Below, one piece after another: positions 54,292 to 63,969 of a DNA stretch of 64,000 bases (the first letter of the stretch is position 1; each line of letters opens with the position of its first letter). The DNA lies in the NCBI RefSeq assembly GCF_039523295.1, contig NZ_BAAAFA010000001.1:62001-126000 (forward strand), read 5' to 3'. This stretch comes from Colwellia asteriadis. Lineage in GTDB: Bacteria > Pseudomonadota > Gammaproteobacteria > Enterobacterales > Alteromonadaceae. Under the pieces are notes generated by a model. It was not told the origin of the DNA. It searched no databases and saw only the letters and a program-made list of their open reading frames with translations. The position numbers and the translations under genes are program-made.

Positions 54292-56982
54292 ATGCCAAAG
54301 CATACTGCTTTTAAGATCATTACATACCTCATTTTTGTCACTTTGCTTGGTTGTGAAAAGACTGACCCTGACCCTGACACACAAAAAAACGAATCTAAAG
54401 CAACCCAACCCATAGCTTTAAAAGAAGATATCACCGACGCTGCGCAATTTGATCAAGAGCGTATCCAGTTTTTGTGGCAGGGACCTCAGCAAGAAAAAAG
54501 AACGATATGGAGCATCAAAATAGATGGAACAGATCTTCGCCAGGTGCTTGATGAGAAAGAACTTTCATTCAACACCCCTCCTGGCGGTAATGGTGGGCAC
54601 ATAACATACCTTTCTCGCTCACCAAATAACCGCTATTTAGCGCTAATTATGTACCAAGAAGTCATTGTTTATGATCTGTTAACTCGAGATCACCTTATCA
54701 TCGGTGAAGCAGTAAGAGGCCAACCACAACTGATAATTTGGAAAGATAATACCTTCAATGTTTACATGTCTAAATTTGGCGACCACTCGCGAAACTTATA
54801 TGTCGACTTGAACAACCTAACAGTAACAGAGAAAAAAGAAAATAGTGATACGGTCTATTTAAAAGATGGTTCAACTCTCTCTTTTCACAAGTTTCATATG
54901 AGTAAATACAAGGACGATAAAAGGCTCTTTAAAATTGATCTAGATGGGTATGATAAACTTAACAAACCATATCTAAATGGATACGATAAACTTAATGAAC
55001 TATATCTTAATAATGAACAAACACATGGGCTACTGCACACTAAAGAAAGGTCTTTTTACTTTAATATAACAACTGGAAAAATACTCAGCACCTTCGATAA
55101 TAACTTTTTTACACCGTGGCATATTAACCATGCTAATAGCCAACTAATAGGCACTGACAAAGAGCATAAACAGTTAACCTTTTATAATATAACGACAAAA
55201 ACAACAACAAACATTTTAACCTCCGCCACCAAATTAAGAATAATAAGCCCACTTAAAGCAAGTGCCTACAATCAAGAAAAGCCCTCCCTTTTACCTAAAC
55301 TCTCAAACTTACCAAAAGGGTACATTTACGGAGACCGCAAAGTCGATGAAAATTATTATTTTGGAGAAAAAGTTGATGGAAAAGCAGAAGGTTATGGGGA
55401 AATGTATCAACGTTACACTCACCTTTGGCAATATCAAGAAAAAAACAATACTCTGATACCGCTTCACTATAAAGGAAATTGGAAAGCGGGTGTATTTGAG
55501 GGTAATGGCGAGGTTATTTATACAAACGGTAGTCGCTATAAAGGAGAGTTTTCTTCTTACCTTCATCACGGTCAAGGACGTTTTACTGATAAAGACGGAA
55601 ACGGCTTTGATGGAAGCTGGAACAAAGGACAAAAACATGGCCGTGGCCTCTGCCTTACCTACCGTAAACCAACTCCATGTGAATACTACTACAATGCAAT
55701 AGTTACTTATGAGGGAGAGCTAGACGACAACGGCATACGTAACGGTACGGGTACTTTTAGTTGGGTACCTTACATTAAAAAAAACATCTATAAAGGTAAC
55801 TTCAAAAATGATTTATTTCACGGTCAAGGCGTGCTAACCAAGACCTATTATAGTAACGACGTTTATAAAGGGCAATGGCAATTGGGCCTGCGCCACGGTC
55901 AAGGCACACAAACCAATGGCGAAACTCATTATGAAGGACAATGGAAAGCCGATAAGCGCCATGGTAAAGGTACACAAACTAAAGGCAACATTCGCTACGA
56001 AGGCATGTGGCGAGTCGATTATTATAATGGTCAAGGAACATTAAATGAAAATGGTAATATCTACAGTGGACTATTCAGTGCTGGCTGGCTATTTGGTCAA
56101 GGCACATATAAAAACAAAAATGGAGACAGCTATAACGGAGAATTTGAATACTCCCGTTACAATGGATATGGAGTAATGAACTACGCAAATGGTGATCAAT
56201 ACAGTGGCCAATGGCTATCCCACATGAGGTGGGGTAAAGGCAAGTTAACCTTAGCAAATGGTGACTTTTATGATGGCGATTGGGACAACGATACAAAGCA
56301 TGGCGAAGGAGTCTGTCAAGAGAATTCAGAGGAATACCCATGCCAATACTTTCGTGGTTATAAATTACATAATATACGTGATGGTTATACAAAATCTAGA
56401 GTTATCATAGACGATGGCTACGGTGAGGTGTTGGGCGACTATATTGGGGAGCTTGAAAACAATATCCCCCATGGACAAGGGTCATTTATAAATAAATATC
56501 AACGTTTTTATATTGGTCACTTTGACCACGGTCTATTCAATGGTCAGGGGATATTACTAACTTCACATCATGGCATTATCTATGATGGTATGTGGATCAA
56601 AGGCAAACCTAATGGCTACGGAAAAACGAATATATTTGAAGGGCACTGGAAAGATGGCGTGGCTCATGGAGTAGGTAAGTTACATATAGGTATTAACAGC
56701 ACGAGGCGTATTATTAAAGGTAACTGGCAAGATGGAGAAATCAGTGAGGGAACTATTATATACCAAGATGTTGATTATATAGAAGATAAAGCTATTTACA
56801 CTAATAACTGTGTTTATACTGGGAGGTTATCGTTATCTATTAATACAAAAATTACCTATTCAACAAGTGACATGACTTTTGTTAAGGTCACCCCACAAGG
56901 GAAATGTGTACGTGTAGAACAAGAAAAAGAACACAACACTAATGCTTTGAGTAAAAACCATTTACAAAAGGATAGCAAATGA
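54292..56982 (+). CDS. Lipoprotein with beta-propeller start and about 17 MORN repeats
   Basis: An exported lipoprotein of 896 residues (lipobox LLGC at about 18-21). Residues about 50-290 resemble the TolB-like propeller of the 51545 protein. From about 350 to 860 there are about 17 MORN repeats with the pattern Y-x-G-x-W/F followed by HGQG or NGYG (for example YKGQWQLGLRHGQG, YEGQWKADKRHGKG). MORN tandem arrays bind lipids or proteins. A strong AAAGGA ribosome site precedes the ATG. The stop overlaps the next start by 4 bases, so it is coupled with the Sel1 protein. The function is unknown. Confidence 0.82.
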   Translation: MPKHTAFKIITYLIFVTLLGCEKTDPDPDTQKNESKATQPIALKEDITDAAQFDQERIQFLWQGPQQEKRTIWSIKIDGTDLRQVLDEKELSFNTPPGGNGGHITYLSRSPNNRYLALIMYQEVIVYDLLTRDHLIIGEAVRGQPQLIIWKDNTFNVYMSKFGDHSRNLYVDLNNLTVTEKKENSDTVYLKDGSTLSFHKFHMSKYKDDKRLFKIDLDGYDKLNKPYLNGYDKLNELYLNNEQTHGLLHTKERSFYFNITTGKILSTFDNNFFTPWHINHANSQLIGTDKEHKQLTFYNITTKTTTNILTSATKLRIISPLKASAYNQEKPSLLPKLSNLPKGYIYGDRKVDENYYFGEKVDGKAEGYGEMYQRYTHLWQYQEKNNTLIPLHYKGNWKAGVFEGNGEVIYTNGSRYKGEFSSYLHHGQGRFTDKDGNGFDGSWNKGQKHGRGLCLTYRKPTPCEYYYNAIVTYEGELDDNGIRNGTGTFSWVPYIKKNIYKGNFKNDLFHGQGVLTKTYYSNDVYKGQWQLGLRHGQGTQTNGETHYEGQWKADKRHGKGTQTKGNIRYEGMWRVDYYNGQGTLNENGNIYSGLFSAGWLFGQGTYKNKNGDSYNGEFEYSRYNGYGVMNYANGDQYSGQWLSHMRWGKGKLTLANGDFYDGDWDNDTKHGEGVCQENSEEYPCQYFRGYKLHNIRDGYTKSRVIIDDGYGEVLGDYIGELENNIPHGQGSFINKYQRFYIGHFDHGLFNGQGILLTSHHGIIYDGMWIKGKPNGYGKTNIFEGHWKDGVAHGVGKLHIGINSTRRIIKGNWQDGEISEGTIIYQDVDYIEDKAIYTNNCVYTGRLSLSINTKITYSTSDMTFVKVTPQGKCVRVEQEKEHNTNALSKNHLQKDSK

Positions 56983-58334
56983 AACGTATTATAGTATCGA
57001 TATTAGTCATTTGCTTTAGCTTAGGCGAGTGCGAACATGAAGCTCGAGCTCAAGTCCCACCTAAAATGGAAGCACAGCAAATCAAACAACCATTACTTGA
57101 CTTGTTTGCCAAGCCAAAGTTGACAACTGAAAAAGCTAAACTAGAGGAAGCGCTTATTCTAAAAGCAATAGCAGATGACCCTTCGGCCCAAATCGCATTA
57201 GCAAATATATATGAAAATGATAACCAACAAAAACGCGCCTTATTTTGGTATCAGCAAGCAGTTGAACATGGCGGTATAGGTGAAGAAAATGCCATTCTTA
57301 AATTTTCTCAACAAAAACTAGCACAAAGTAACGACCCTAAAGATATATTTATGTGGACAAAGTATGCAGCTGAACACGGCGATATTAGCGCACAAGAAAA
57401 AACAATGGAATACTATCGTAGAGGTCAAGAAGTTAAAAAAAACCATATAGAAGCAGAAAAATGGCTAAGAAAACTAATTAGCCACGAAGCCAAAAAACCT
57501 ACATTTAAACTGGTAGAGCTACAGTTAGATACAATTAATTCAGATAGAGAAAAGAACATCCCTAGCGCGATTGCCCTAGCCAAAAAACTCGCTGAATCGG
57601 GGTCTGTAGACGCGGCTTATTTTTTAGGTTGGTTGCACCAATTTGGCTCATTGTTGGATAAAGATATTACCAAAGCGATTTACTGGTATAAAAAAGCAGC
57701 CGAGTTAGCTGATATTCGTGCATATCGCAGTTTAGGGTGGATATATCACTCTCACTATAACGATAATAAAGCAGCCGCTCACTGGTATGAAAAATCTGCT
57801 TATTTAGAAGATCAAGTATCTCAGTTTAATTTAGCCGTTTTATATCATTTAGGGAAAGGGGTAGATAAAGATTTAAAAAATGCAGCCCAACTGTATGAAA
57901 AAGCAGCTTATACAGGGCATAATTCCGCAAGAATTAATTTGGCTAATATGTATGCGAATGGTATTGGGGTGAGCAAAAATAAAGAGCTGGCCGAGCAATA
58001 TTATAACGGTTATCAGCATATAAACCTCGCGACTGAAAAAAAACAAAGTCAGCTAAATATAGAACCAAATATTGATTATATAAAAATAGATATAGCAGAT
58101 TTGGATTTATCAACTCAAAACTTTTATACGCTCCATGAACGTTTAGGAATTTATAGCCACTCAATTGATATAAGTAAACTTCCCGTTTTAGAAGATAACT
58201 CAGTGATCCTATTATTTGTTAATATACCAACTTTAGGGTATTACTCCGTAAGTAAAGGAACAAAAAGTAGCTTATACCAACGAACTCTTATTAATGATGT
58301 TACTATTAATAATTTTAGATCTGGTAATTTATAA
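56979..58334 (+). CDS. Exported Sel1/TPR-like repeat protein
   Basis: The protein has 451 residues with a signal peptide (MKRIIVSILVICFSLGE, then a Cys at residue 19 that might act as a lipobox, though the fit is poor). Sel1-type repeats span about 60-365, clearest in AYFLGWLHQFGSLLDKDIT, AIYWYKKAAELADIRAYRSLGW and SARINLANMYANGIGVSKN. The C-terminal 80 residues are unassigned and beta-like. It is translationally coupled to the MORN lipoprotein. Sel1 proteins often mediate envelope or effector interactions. The function is unknown. Confidence 0.8.
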   Translation: MKRIIVSILVICFSLGECEHEARAQVPPKMEAQQIKQPLLDLFAKPKLTTEKAKLEEALILKAIADDPSAQIALANIYENDNQQKRALFWYQQAVEHGGIGEENAILKFSQQKLAQSNDPKDIFMWTKYAAEHGDISAQEKTMEYYRRGQEVKKNHIEAEKWLRKLISHEAKKPTFKLVELQLDTINSDREKNIPSAIALAKKLAESGSVDAAYFLGWLHQFGSLLDKDITKAIYWYKKAAELADIRAYRSLGWIYHSHYNDNKAAAHWYEKSAYLEDQVSQFNLAVLYHLGKGVDKDLKNAAQLYEKAAYTGHNSARINLANMYANGIGVSKNKELAEQYYNGYQHINLATEKKQSQLNIEPNIDYIKIDIADLDLSTQNFYTLHERLGIYSHSIDISKLPVLEDNSVILLFVNIPTLGYYSVSKGTKSSLYQRTLINDVTINNFRSGNL

Positions 58335-58388
58335 CACAATAAAACGTTGGTCCATTATCATGGGTCAACGTTCATCATCTGTTGTGAT

Positions 58389-58473
58389 TCAAAGTATCCT
58401 GTGAGTAACTACACCACAGGGCTGGAACGTCCTTTGCTCATGTTATGCATTATCATCGTCCTTGTGCTGCTAA
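58389..58473. repeat. 85-bp repeat R, copy 2
   Basis: This matches 51481-51565 at 80 of 85 positions, including the end of the coding part (LAAQGR-stop) and the CCTGTG/CACAGG hairpin. Confidence 0.85.
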
Positions 58474-58716
58474 TTTATCAAGCCACTCTACCGACACTTT
58501 TTGAGGGAGTTTCATATCGTATAAACTAACTGCCCCTCCTGCCTTTTCATAGCAACAATCTATCGACCCTGAAGGAATCCCCCTCATCATCAAACACAAT
58601 AGAGCGACCCCCATATAGCATTTCCATTTTCAGTCCCTACACCAGTGACCATATAATTAAGCATAAAATGAGTGCGCTAACTAACGGTCTTGGGTAAATT
58701 CGTTTAATTAGTGCCA
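58454..58716 (-). pseudogene. Broken small membrane-protein gene ending in the shared LAAQGR tail
   Basis: On the minus strand an ATG at about 58716 opens a 26-residue segment with a TM-like stretch (LVSALILCLIIWSLV) and then stops. Further downstream another frame carries a coding-like stretch ending YDMKLPQKVSVEWLDKLAAQGR, with an inner CC pair. Frames change at least once and stop codons interrupt the segment. The tail is shared with the beta-propeller lipoprotein. It may be a remnant of a small immunity-like lipoprotein (the CC and LPxK pattern resembles DUF3304), but that is a weak guess. Sequencing error near the gap is also possible. Confidence 0.45.
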
Positions 58717-58780
58717 TTATTTACTCTGCTACTCTGTTACCCTGCTACGCTGCTCAGAAAGCTCGCAATTGATAAAAAGG

Positions 58781-58961
58781 TTATATTCTCTTTTGGCTAC
58801 CTTTGGCATTTGATTCAATTTTTTCATTTCTATTCAGGATGCTTTTCATGCGCATACTCATGCTGATATCCATACCGCTGGCAGAAGGTAAGTTGTCTTT
58901 ATCGAGTGGAACGTCGGAGTCGTGTTCTGATAAATGCGTTAATATTGCATTAAGCTGCTGG
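58781..58961 (-). CDS. Small protein of unknown function (copy 2), 5' end in the gap
   Basis: This partial gene encodes a product ending QQLNAILTHLSEHDSDVPLD, then KDNLPSASGMDISMSMRMK and a distinct tail to the stop at 58781-58783. It matches residues about 25-62 of the 51170-51412 protein. The 5' end runs into the N block at 58962, so the start codon is missing. The C-terminal tails differ between copies (KALSGDKNKAQHN against SILNRNEKIESNA). Confidence 0.75.
58843..58960. repeat. 118-bp repeat S, copy 2
   Basis: This matches 51223-51340, with the first 61 bases identical. The copy ends at the N gap. Confidence 0.88.
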
Positions 58962-59058
58962 NNNNNNNNNNNNNNNNNNNNNNNNNNNNNNNNNNNNNNN
59001 NNNNNNNNNNNNNNNNNNNNNNNNNNNNNNNNNNNNNNNNNNNNNNNNNNNNNNNNNN
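58962..59058. other. Assembly gap (97 N)
   Basis: A run of 97 N separates the partial small-protein gene from the two-TM protein gene. The left flank is a duplicated sequence, so the assembly probably broke at a repeat. The gap length may not be real. Confidence 0.95.
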
Positions 59059-59721
59059 GTTGTTGTGTTTATCAAAACCACGTATCTGAATACGCATCAT
59101 TTGAAAGTCTTCATAAACCCGTAAATCTTTAAAGTGCTGGGCGCGTACCTTGCCTTTGTACCAGAGGTAGACAATTTGTTTATCACGATCAAACACCATT
59201 GGCGCTTGTCGCTTAAAGCGAATAATAAAGAACAACAAAAGTGGAATGGTAATAACGTAAAAAACTAAAAATGAAATGTCTTTTTTAAGGCGATAAGTAC
59301 CGCCAACTTTGGCAGTTGTATAATAGCGATGGTGCATATAATTACTTAATGATAGCTCTCCATTCTCATCTAACATATCGTAGGTTCGTTTATGAATAGG
59401 GTGAATGTTAGAAGATGAAAAATAATTCTCTCCATGCTCTTGTTTATAAAGTTTAACCCTACGCTGCGTCGTGTCTTCTCTTGCTTGCCATGAACCACAT
59501 AGATCTTCAACATTTAAATATACAGTAAATAAAATCATTAATAATAGTGGGATCAGTCCCATATTACGGGCTTTCATAGAATTATTACTAAGCTTACAAA
59601 GGTGCTTATCTATATACACTATCGGTGCTGGCGGCGGCGCCTCTTTGGTGAGTTGAAAGCTAAGTAGCGCTTTCAACTTATTTACTAAAGGTATTGGGTA
59701 ATGATGTTTAATCAAAGTCAT
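59059..59721 (-). CDS. Two-TM membrane protein of unknown function, 3' end in the gap
   Basis: At least 221 residues are visible, and the C-terminus is lost in the N gap. TM segments are near residues 54-72 (LIPLLLMILFTVYLN) and 150-172 (SFLVFYVITIPLLLFFIIRF). The visible end has FDRDKQIVYLWYKGKVR, resembling DUF6708-type proteins found near type VI effectors; this is a weak resemblance from memory. The ATG at 59721 is preferred because a GTG at 59772 lies inside the terminator hairpin at 59757-59794. It follows the giant protein gene on the same strand. Confidence 0.6.
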
Positions 59722-59756
59722 AATGTACTGATATTTTAAAGGTGAAGTAAACTTAG

Positions 59757-59794
59757 AAAAAGGGCTGTTCACAAAGAGTATTTGCTACAGCCCT
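59757..59794 (-). terminator. Terminator downstream of the giant protein gene
   Basis: The stem AGGGCTGT / ACAGCCCT with an 18-base loop is followed by a U tract on the minus strand, 33 bases after the stop codon. Confidence 0.7.
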
Positions 59795-59826
59795 GTAACT
59801 ACTACAACTAAGAATAATAAGTGCTT

Positions 59827-62800
59827 TTACTCTTTAAAAGCCCCTAACGGCCTTACTTTCTTCTTTGTCGCATCTTCAACAAACCACTGTTTCACTTCAT
59901 CTTCAGTCAATCCTTCCTCTGACAAGCGCTTATACAGCTCTTTTTGTGATGGAGTTGAACGATCACCATTTAGCTCTACGGCTAGTTCTTTTAGTTCGGC
60001 CTCAGGTAGTACTTTACCCCAAGGTAAATCTTTACCTTTTGGGTTTGGCAGCGTTAACTTTAAGCACAAACCGCGATTGCCCTCGCTATCTGTATTGGAA
60101 TCAATATCGCTAAGTTTAAAGCCCGAATTACCATCAGAGCTGAAATTAGCAACGCTTAACTCCATGTTGTACTCTCTATCTTCCTCGTCGGTATATATAT
60201 CACTAAGTTGGTTTGTATATATCTCACCAAAAGGCCTTAAGCCATTAACGCTAACGCGCTTTGGTGATTCATATTTCAAACTAAAATTCGCTGCAAAAAC
60301 AAAAGCCTGCTCTTCACCGGCAAATGCTTCAGCATTTTTATTATGCCAATTAAGCAACGCTCGAGCTTGTTTGCCTTTTTCGCTATAAGAACCTGCGTTA
60401 TTAAACAATTCAACAAACTCTCCGTACTCTTTAAACTTTGCTCCTGATGTATCATCAAATTGATATTCATCGTCATGCCACTTATAACCGCCCCCACCTG
60501 GCTCCATTTTGAAGCCTTTATTTGCATTTCGTGTCGCTTTACCTAAGTAGTAAAGTTTTGACTTATAAGTGGGCCCTATATCGTTAATACCAATAGTTTG
60601 CTGCAGTGTTAAATCACATGGCACACTACGCCAATTTAAACCAATTAGCTCTTTGGTATAATTATCTGACTCCAGTTTTGTACAGGTGGCTATAACCATA
60701 ATATCGACTTGGGTATTCCAATCAAAATCATCAATAATTATGTCATTACCATGTTGGCGCACCTTAAAGCCTAAATGTTGTGCTGCGGCAAATTCACTAT
60801 TAAATAATCGAATTGACTGACCTTCTCTTTCTATTTTACTGGTTATTAAATAAGGCTTACCTTTACCGCCAAAGCGCACCAATATTCGAATACTTTTCTG
60901 GCCAGAAAAAAGTTCAGGGCGTACAAAGCTTGAACTGTTACTGGTTAAAAAGTCTTTTATTAACAAAGAGCTTTCATTACTGTCACGTTCTGTATCTAAA
61001 TCAACATAATACTCATTTGCCACATATTTATTTTTTATGCCAAGTCCGTTAAGAACATTCATATACCCTGAGTCAATCATCATTTCGTCGTTATTACCTT
61101 GGCGTTCCCCCATTAACGGCAATACAACTTTGCGACTACTGCCCACTTGCGCACTAATGTAATAACGCATATCAGAGAAGTTGTCATCTTGATAATATTC
61201 AACTGCAGAGTCGTGCATGAATGGAGAAAAAGCCGCTTCATGAACCATGGGTTTAGTACCCAAGTAAGTTTTTGGCCCTAACTGAAAAAACGGCGTAAAT
61301 ACACAGCCAAACTTTCCAGCAAAGTGCTTTTCGCTCTCTAATAGCTCAGACTCGACAAGTGGCCTTACCAACTCTTTATAAGCAAGCTCGTTATTTTTCC
61401 CATCACAGCGCGTTACTTTAAACGTAATAGGGGCTATACCTGTTACCTTATCGTTAAACACAACAAGAACACGGATGGGGGTAAATGGCGTTAGCCGCTT
61501 TATTTTATTTGATACTATTGGCAGCCATTGTTTTGATATTCGATCTTGATAATATATCGCACTATGGTGATAACTGGCTTCACCATAGTCAGAAAATACT
61601 GGCTCAAAAGTGTTTGCAAAACTTTCGAGATATTTACTTCCCTCTTTTTCTTGGGTGCCAAAAGTATGAATAGGAAAGTAGTTTTGAAATTCAGCGGTAA
61701 TATAGTTATGTTCACGCGCGAGTGTTGGCACCGTCATCATATAAAAGCCATATGGGTTAAACTGCGAGCGCAGATAAAGTGCATTTTGAGGACCTTCTAC
61801 CACAGCTTTACGTGCGGCTTTAGTTAACAGGCTATAATTATCGCTAAAACCATAAAGCGCTTTATTATCAGTATCATTACTTTGTTGTGCGGTAATGCCA
61901 TCAATTAAAAACACCCAAAAGGTATCCATACGAATTGATGCACTAGGTAAATTAGGGAGCGCCCAACTATCACCTAATAAAAAGTTTTCTATGTATTCTT
62001 TTACTTTATAACGTTCTAGGTTGCTATAGTACTCGCTTTTATCCCCTTCTTTTTGGGCTCTTAATAATAAGCCCATTAAGCCCGATATTGCTTCAGAACG
62101 TAGTCTAAACTGCGCAGCCCATTGCGTGCTTTGTGGGGTCTCTCCGTCTTTATTATATTCACTTAATAGCTCGTGCATCATGCCTTGATTAGCAGCACAC
62201 TCTTGTCCCAGGCGTTTATCTCTTTGAATTTCTGCGTAATAATTTTTGCAGACATTGTCGAGTAGTGTTTCATCTAATAAATTGGCCGCTGATGTAGCCA
62301 CGCTAGCACCGGCTTGTAACACCGCCACCGCTGCTGCAACAGGTGCAGTGGCAGGAATAAACGCCATCACCCCCAGCGCTAAGTTAACCATTTTCCATGC
62401 CATTTCATCGGTAGTTTCACCTACTTTTATGTCGTTGGCGACGGTTAAGTTACGAAAGCGCTCTAGGCTATCCATTCCTTCACGCGATGGGCAAACCGAG
62501 AGTTGACTAATTGCATAAGCGGCAATATGTACACGGCGATTTTGCTCACGATTATCCTTACCATTACTGTCGTTATTGTTTGGAAGTGGCTTACTGCTGC
62601 CAAACCCTTGCACTTCAATTCGGCTTTCAGCGACGCCCGCTTCAGTCATTAAAATTTGCTTAACCGCGTTTGCTCGGCGCTCTGATAACGCTAAGTTATA
62701 ATCATTACCGCCTAAGTCACAGGTGTGGCCTGAAATGGATAGTTTTAGATCAGGGTTGAGCTCAAGAGCTTTGGTAATAGCTTCACTTTGCTGTAAAATA

Positions 62801-63969
62801 GTGTCACGGTAAGACGCTGAAACCGTATCATCGTCCAGCGCAAACTGCGCGTTAATCACCACTTCTTTTACTATTTCTTTTTCGCTTAAATGCTCAAAGT
62901 AATCTTGTGCAACGGTTTTATAATGTTGTTTAGATTGCACCAAATTAGGAATGTTCGTGCCTATTTGTTGTACTGTGCTTTGCGCTAGTGCTGCAATATT
63001 TGTCGCTAAGTCAGCTATGTTTAACGCATTTCCTGCTGCATCCATCGCAACTTTGGGAACACCAATACTTTTAGCTAAGCTATTATTATATTTTTCCAAT
63101 GCTTCAGGTGTGTTAGCAGGTAAGCGCCAAAGATTTTTTGCAAGCGCGTCCTTCCAATTTCCCGTGGTCATAGCAGCGCGAGTTTCACGCAACTTTTGCC
63201 AAGCATCTTGCCCATCCAGCATGGCAAATACAGAATCTAGCGTAGCTTGGATGGTTGTATCTGCGGTTTTGTTCAAGTGAGTATGCAATGCTTTGGCAAC
63301 TTTGCTACCTAACACAAATTTACCGTTAGTAGTAAAGTTACCGCCGCTAGCACTGGCGGTAATATCGGTGGTAATTAAACCCGAAGCCAATTGTGCTCGA
63401 CCTTTTGCTACCGCCCAACCATGACAAAAACTTTCATAACCGCTAGCCATTTTAATTGGCTCATCACTGACTTTAGCACGGCCAATTTCATTGCCGCTTT
63501 CATCTTTTACGCTGATGTTTTTAGGGTCGTAGGTCGCGTGCTCGGTTTTTAAATCTTTGGCATAACTTATTAAGTGGCTATAAAAACGCGGGAACTGCTT
63601 TATTATTGCCTCTTCAACTGAAATAGGGTCGCAGTTAATAATATCAAACTCACCCGCTTCGTTTTTTATATCAAAACGCACCATTTCGGCGAGTTCGTAA
63701 TAATAATAAGTCCCGTCAAATTGAATGGATTTAGTGCACCAACGTGATTGTTGAGCCTCCAGTGTTTCTGCTGATAACCTCAATTTAATACGATACAGCC
63801 CTTTGGCTAGTCTCTTATCAGTACCTGTTATCACCGCTAAGTTAGTTTCTTCATCGAAAGTAGCTGGTATATCCCTTCCCGCAGGTGTTGACAAAACAAT
63901 GTTTTCATCCGGAGAAAGAAGCGGGATATTTGGATTAATACTTAATATTATCGCCCGTGTTTTTGCCAT
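59827..63969 (-). CDS. Giant protein with internal OmpA-like domain, possible secreted effector
   Basis: This gene encodes 1380 residues. There is no signal peptide at the proposed ATG (63969), no clear ribosome site there, and the frame stays open to the window edge, so the true start may be further upstream. Residues about 370-480 are an OmpA-like domain with SGHTCDLGG, LALSERRANAV, GFGSSKP and NREQNRRV. A hydrophobic stretch lies at about 525-556 (MVNLALGVMAFIPATAPVAA). The remaining regions are unassigned and beta-rich. It could be a type VI or related secreted effector, but no VgrG, PAAR or Hcp is visible here. Family unknown. Confidence 0.65.
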   Translation of the reverse strand: MAKTRAIILSINPNIPLLSPDENIVLSTPAGRDIPATFDEETNLAVITGTDKRLAKGLYRIKLRLSAETLEAQQSRWCTKSIQFDGTYYYYELAEMVRFDIKNEAGEFDIINCDPISVEEAIIKQFPRFYSHLISYAKDLKTEHATYDPKNISVKDESGNEIGRAKVSDEPIKMASGYESFCHGWAVAKGRAQLASGLITTDITASASGGNFTTNGKFVLGSKVAKALHTHLNKTADTTIQATLDSVFAMLDGQDAWQKLRETRAAMTTGNWKDALAKNLWRLPANTPEALEKYNNSLAKSIGVPKVAMDAAGNALNIADLATNIAALAQSTVQQIGTNIPNLVQSKQHYKTVAQDYFEHLSEKEIVKEVVINAQFALDDDTVSASYRDTILQQSEAITKALELNPDLKLSISGHTCDLGGNDYNLALSERRANAVKQILMTEAGVAESRIEVQGFGSSKPLPNNNDSNGKDNREQNRRVHIAAYAISQLSVCPSREGMDSLERFRNLTVANDIKVGETTDEMAWKMVNLALGVMAFIPATAPVAAAVAVLQAGASVATSAANLLDETLLDNVCKNYYAEIQRDKRLGQECAANQGMMHELLSEYNKDGETPQSTQWAAQFRLRSEAISGLMGLLLRAQKEGDKSEYYSNLERYKVKEYIENFLLGDSWALPNLPSASIRMDTFWVFLIDGITAQQSNDTDNKALYGFSDNYSLLTKAARKAVVEGPQNALYLRSQFNPYGFYMMTVPTLAREHNYITAEFQNYFPIHTFGTQEKEGSKYLESFANTFEPVFSDYGEASYHHSAIYYQDRISKQWLPIVSNKIKRLTPFTPIRVLVVFNDKVTGIAPITFKVTRCDGKNNELAYKELVRPLVESELLESEKHFAGKFGCVFTPFFQLGPKTYLGTKPMVHEAAFSPFMHDSAVEYYQDDNFSDMRYYISAQVGSSRKVVLPLMGERQGNNDEMMIDSGYMNVLNGLGIKNKYVANEYYVDLDTERDSNESSLLIKDFLTSNSSSFVRPELFSGQKSIRILVRFGGKGKPYLITSKIEREGQSIRLFNSEFAAAQHLGFKVRQHGNDIIIDDFDWNTQVDIMVIATCTKLESDNYTKELIGLNWRSVPCDLTLQQTIGINDIGPTYKSKLYYLGKATRNANKGFKMEPGGGGYKWHDDEYQFDDTSGAKFKEYGEFVELFNNAGSYSEKGKQARALLNWHNKNAEAFAGEEQAFVFAANFSLKYESPKRVSVNGLRPFGEIYTNQLSDIYTDEEDREYNMELSVANFSSDGNSGFKLSDIDSNTDSEGNRGLCLKLTLPNPKGKDLPWGKVLPEAELKELAVELNGDRSTPSQKELYKRLSEEGLTEDEVKQWFVEDATKKKVRPLGAFKE

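Noticed and set aside
58803..59132. Plus-strand frame spanning the N block
   Set aside because: It is antisense to the partial small-protein gene and depends on translating N bases.
59722..59772. GTG start for the two-TM protein
   Set aside because: The GTG lies within the terminator hairpin of the upstream gene and lacks a ribosome site; the ATG at 59721 is more likely, though also without a strong site.
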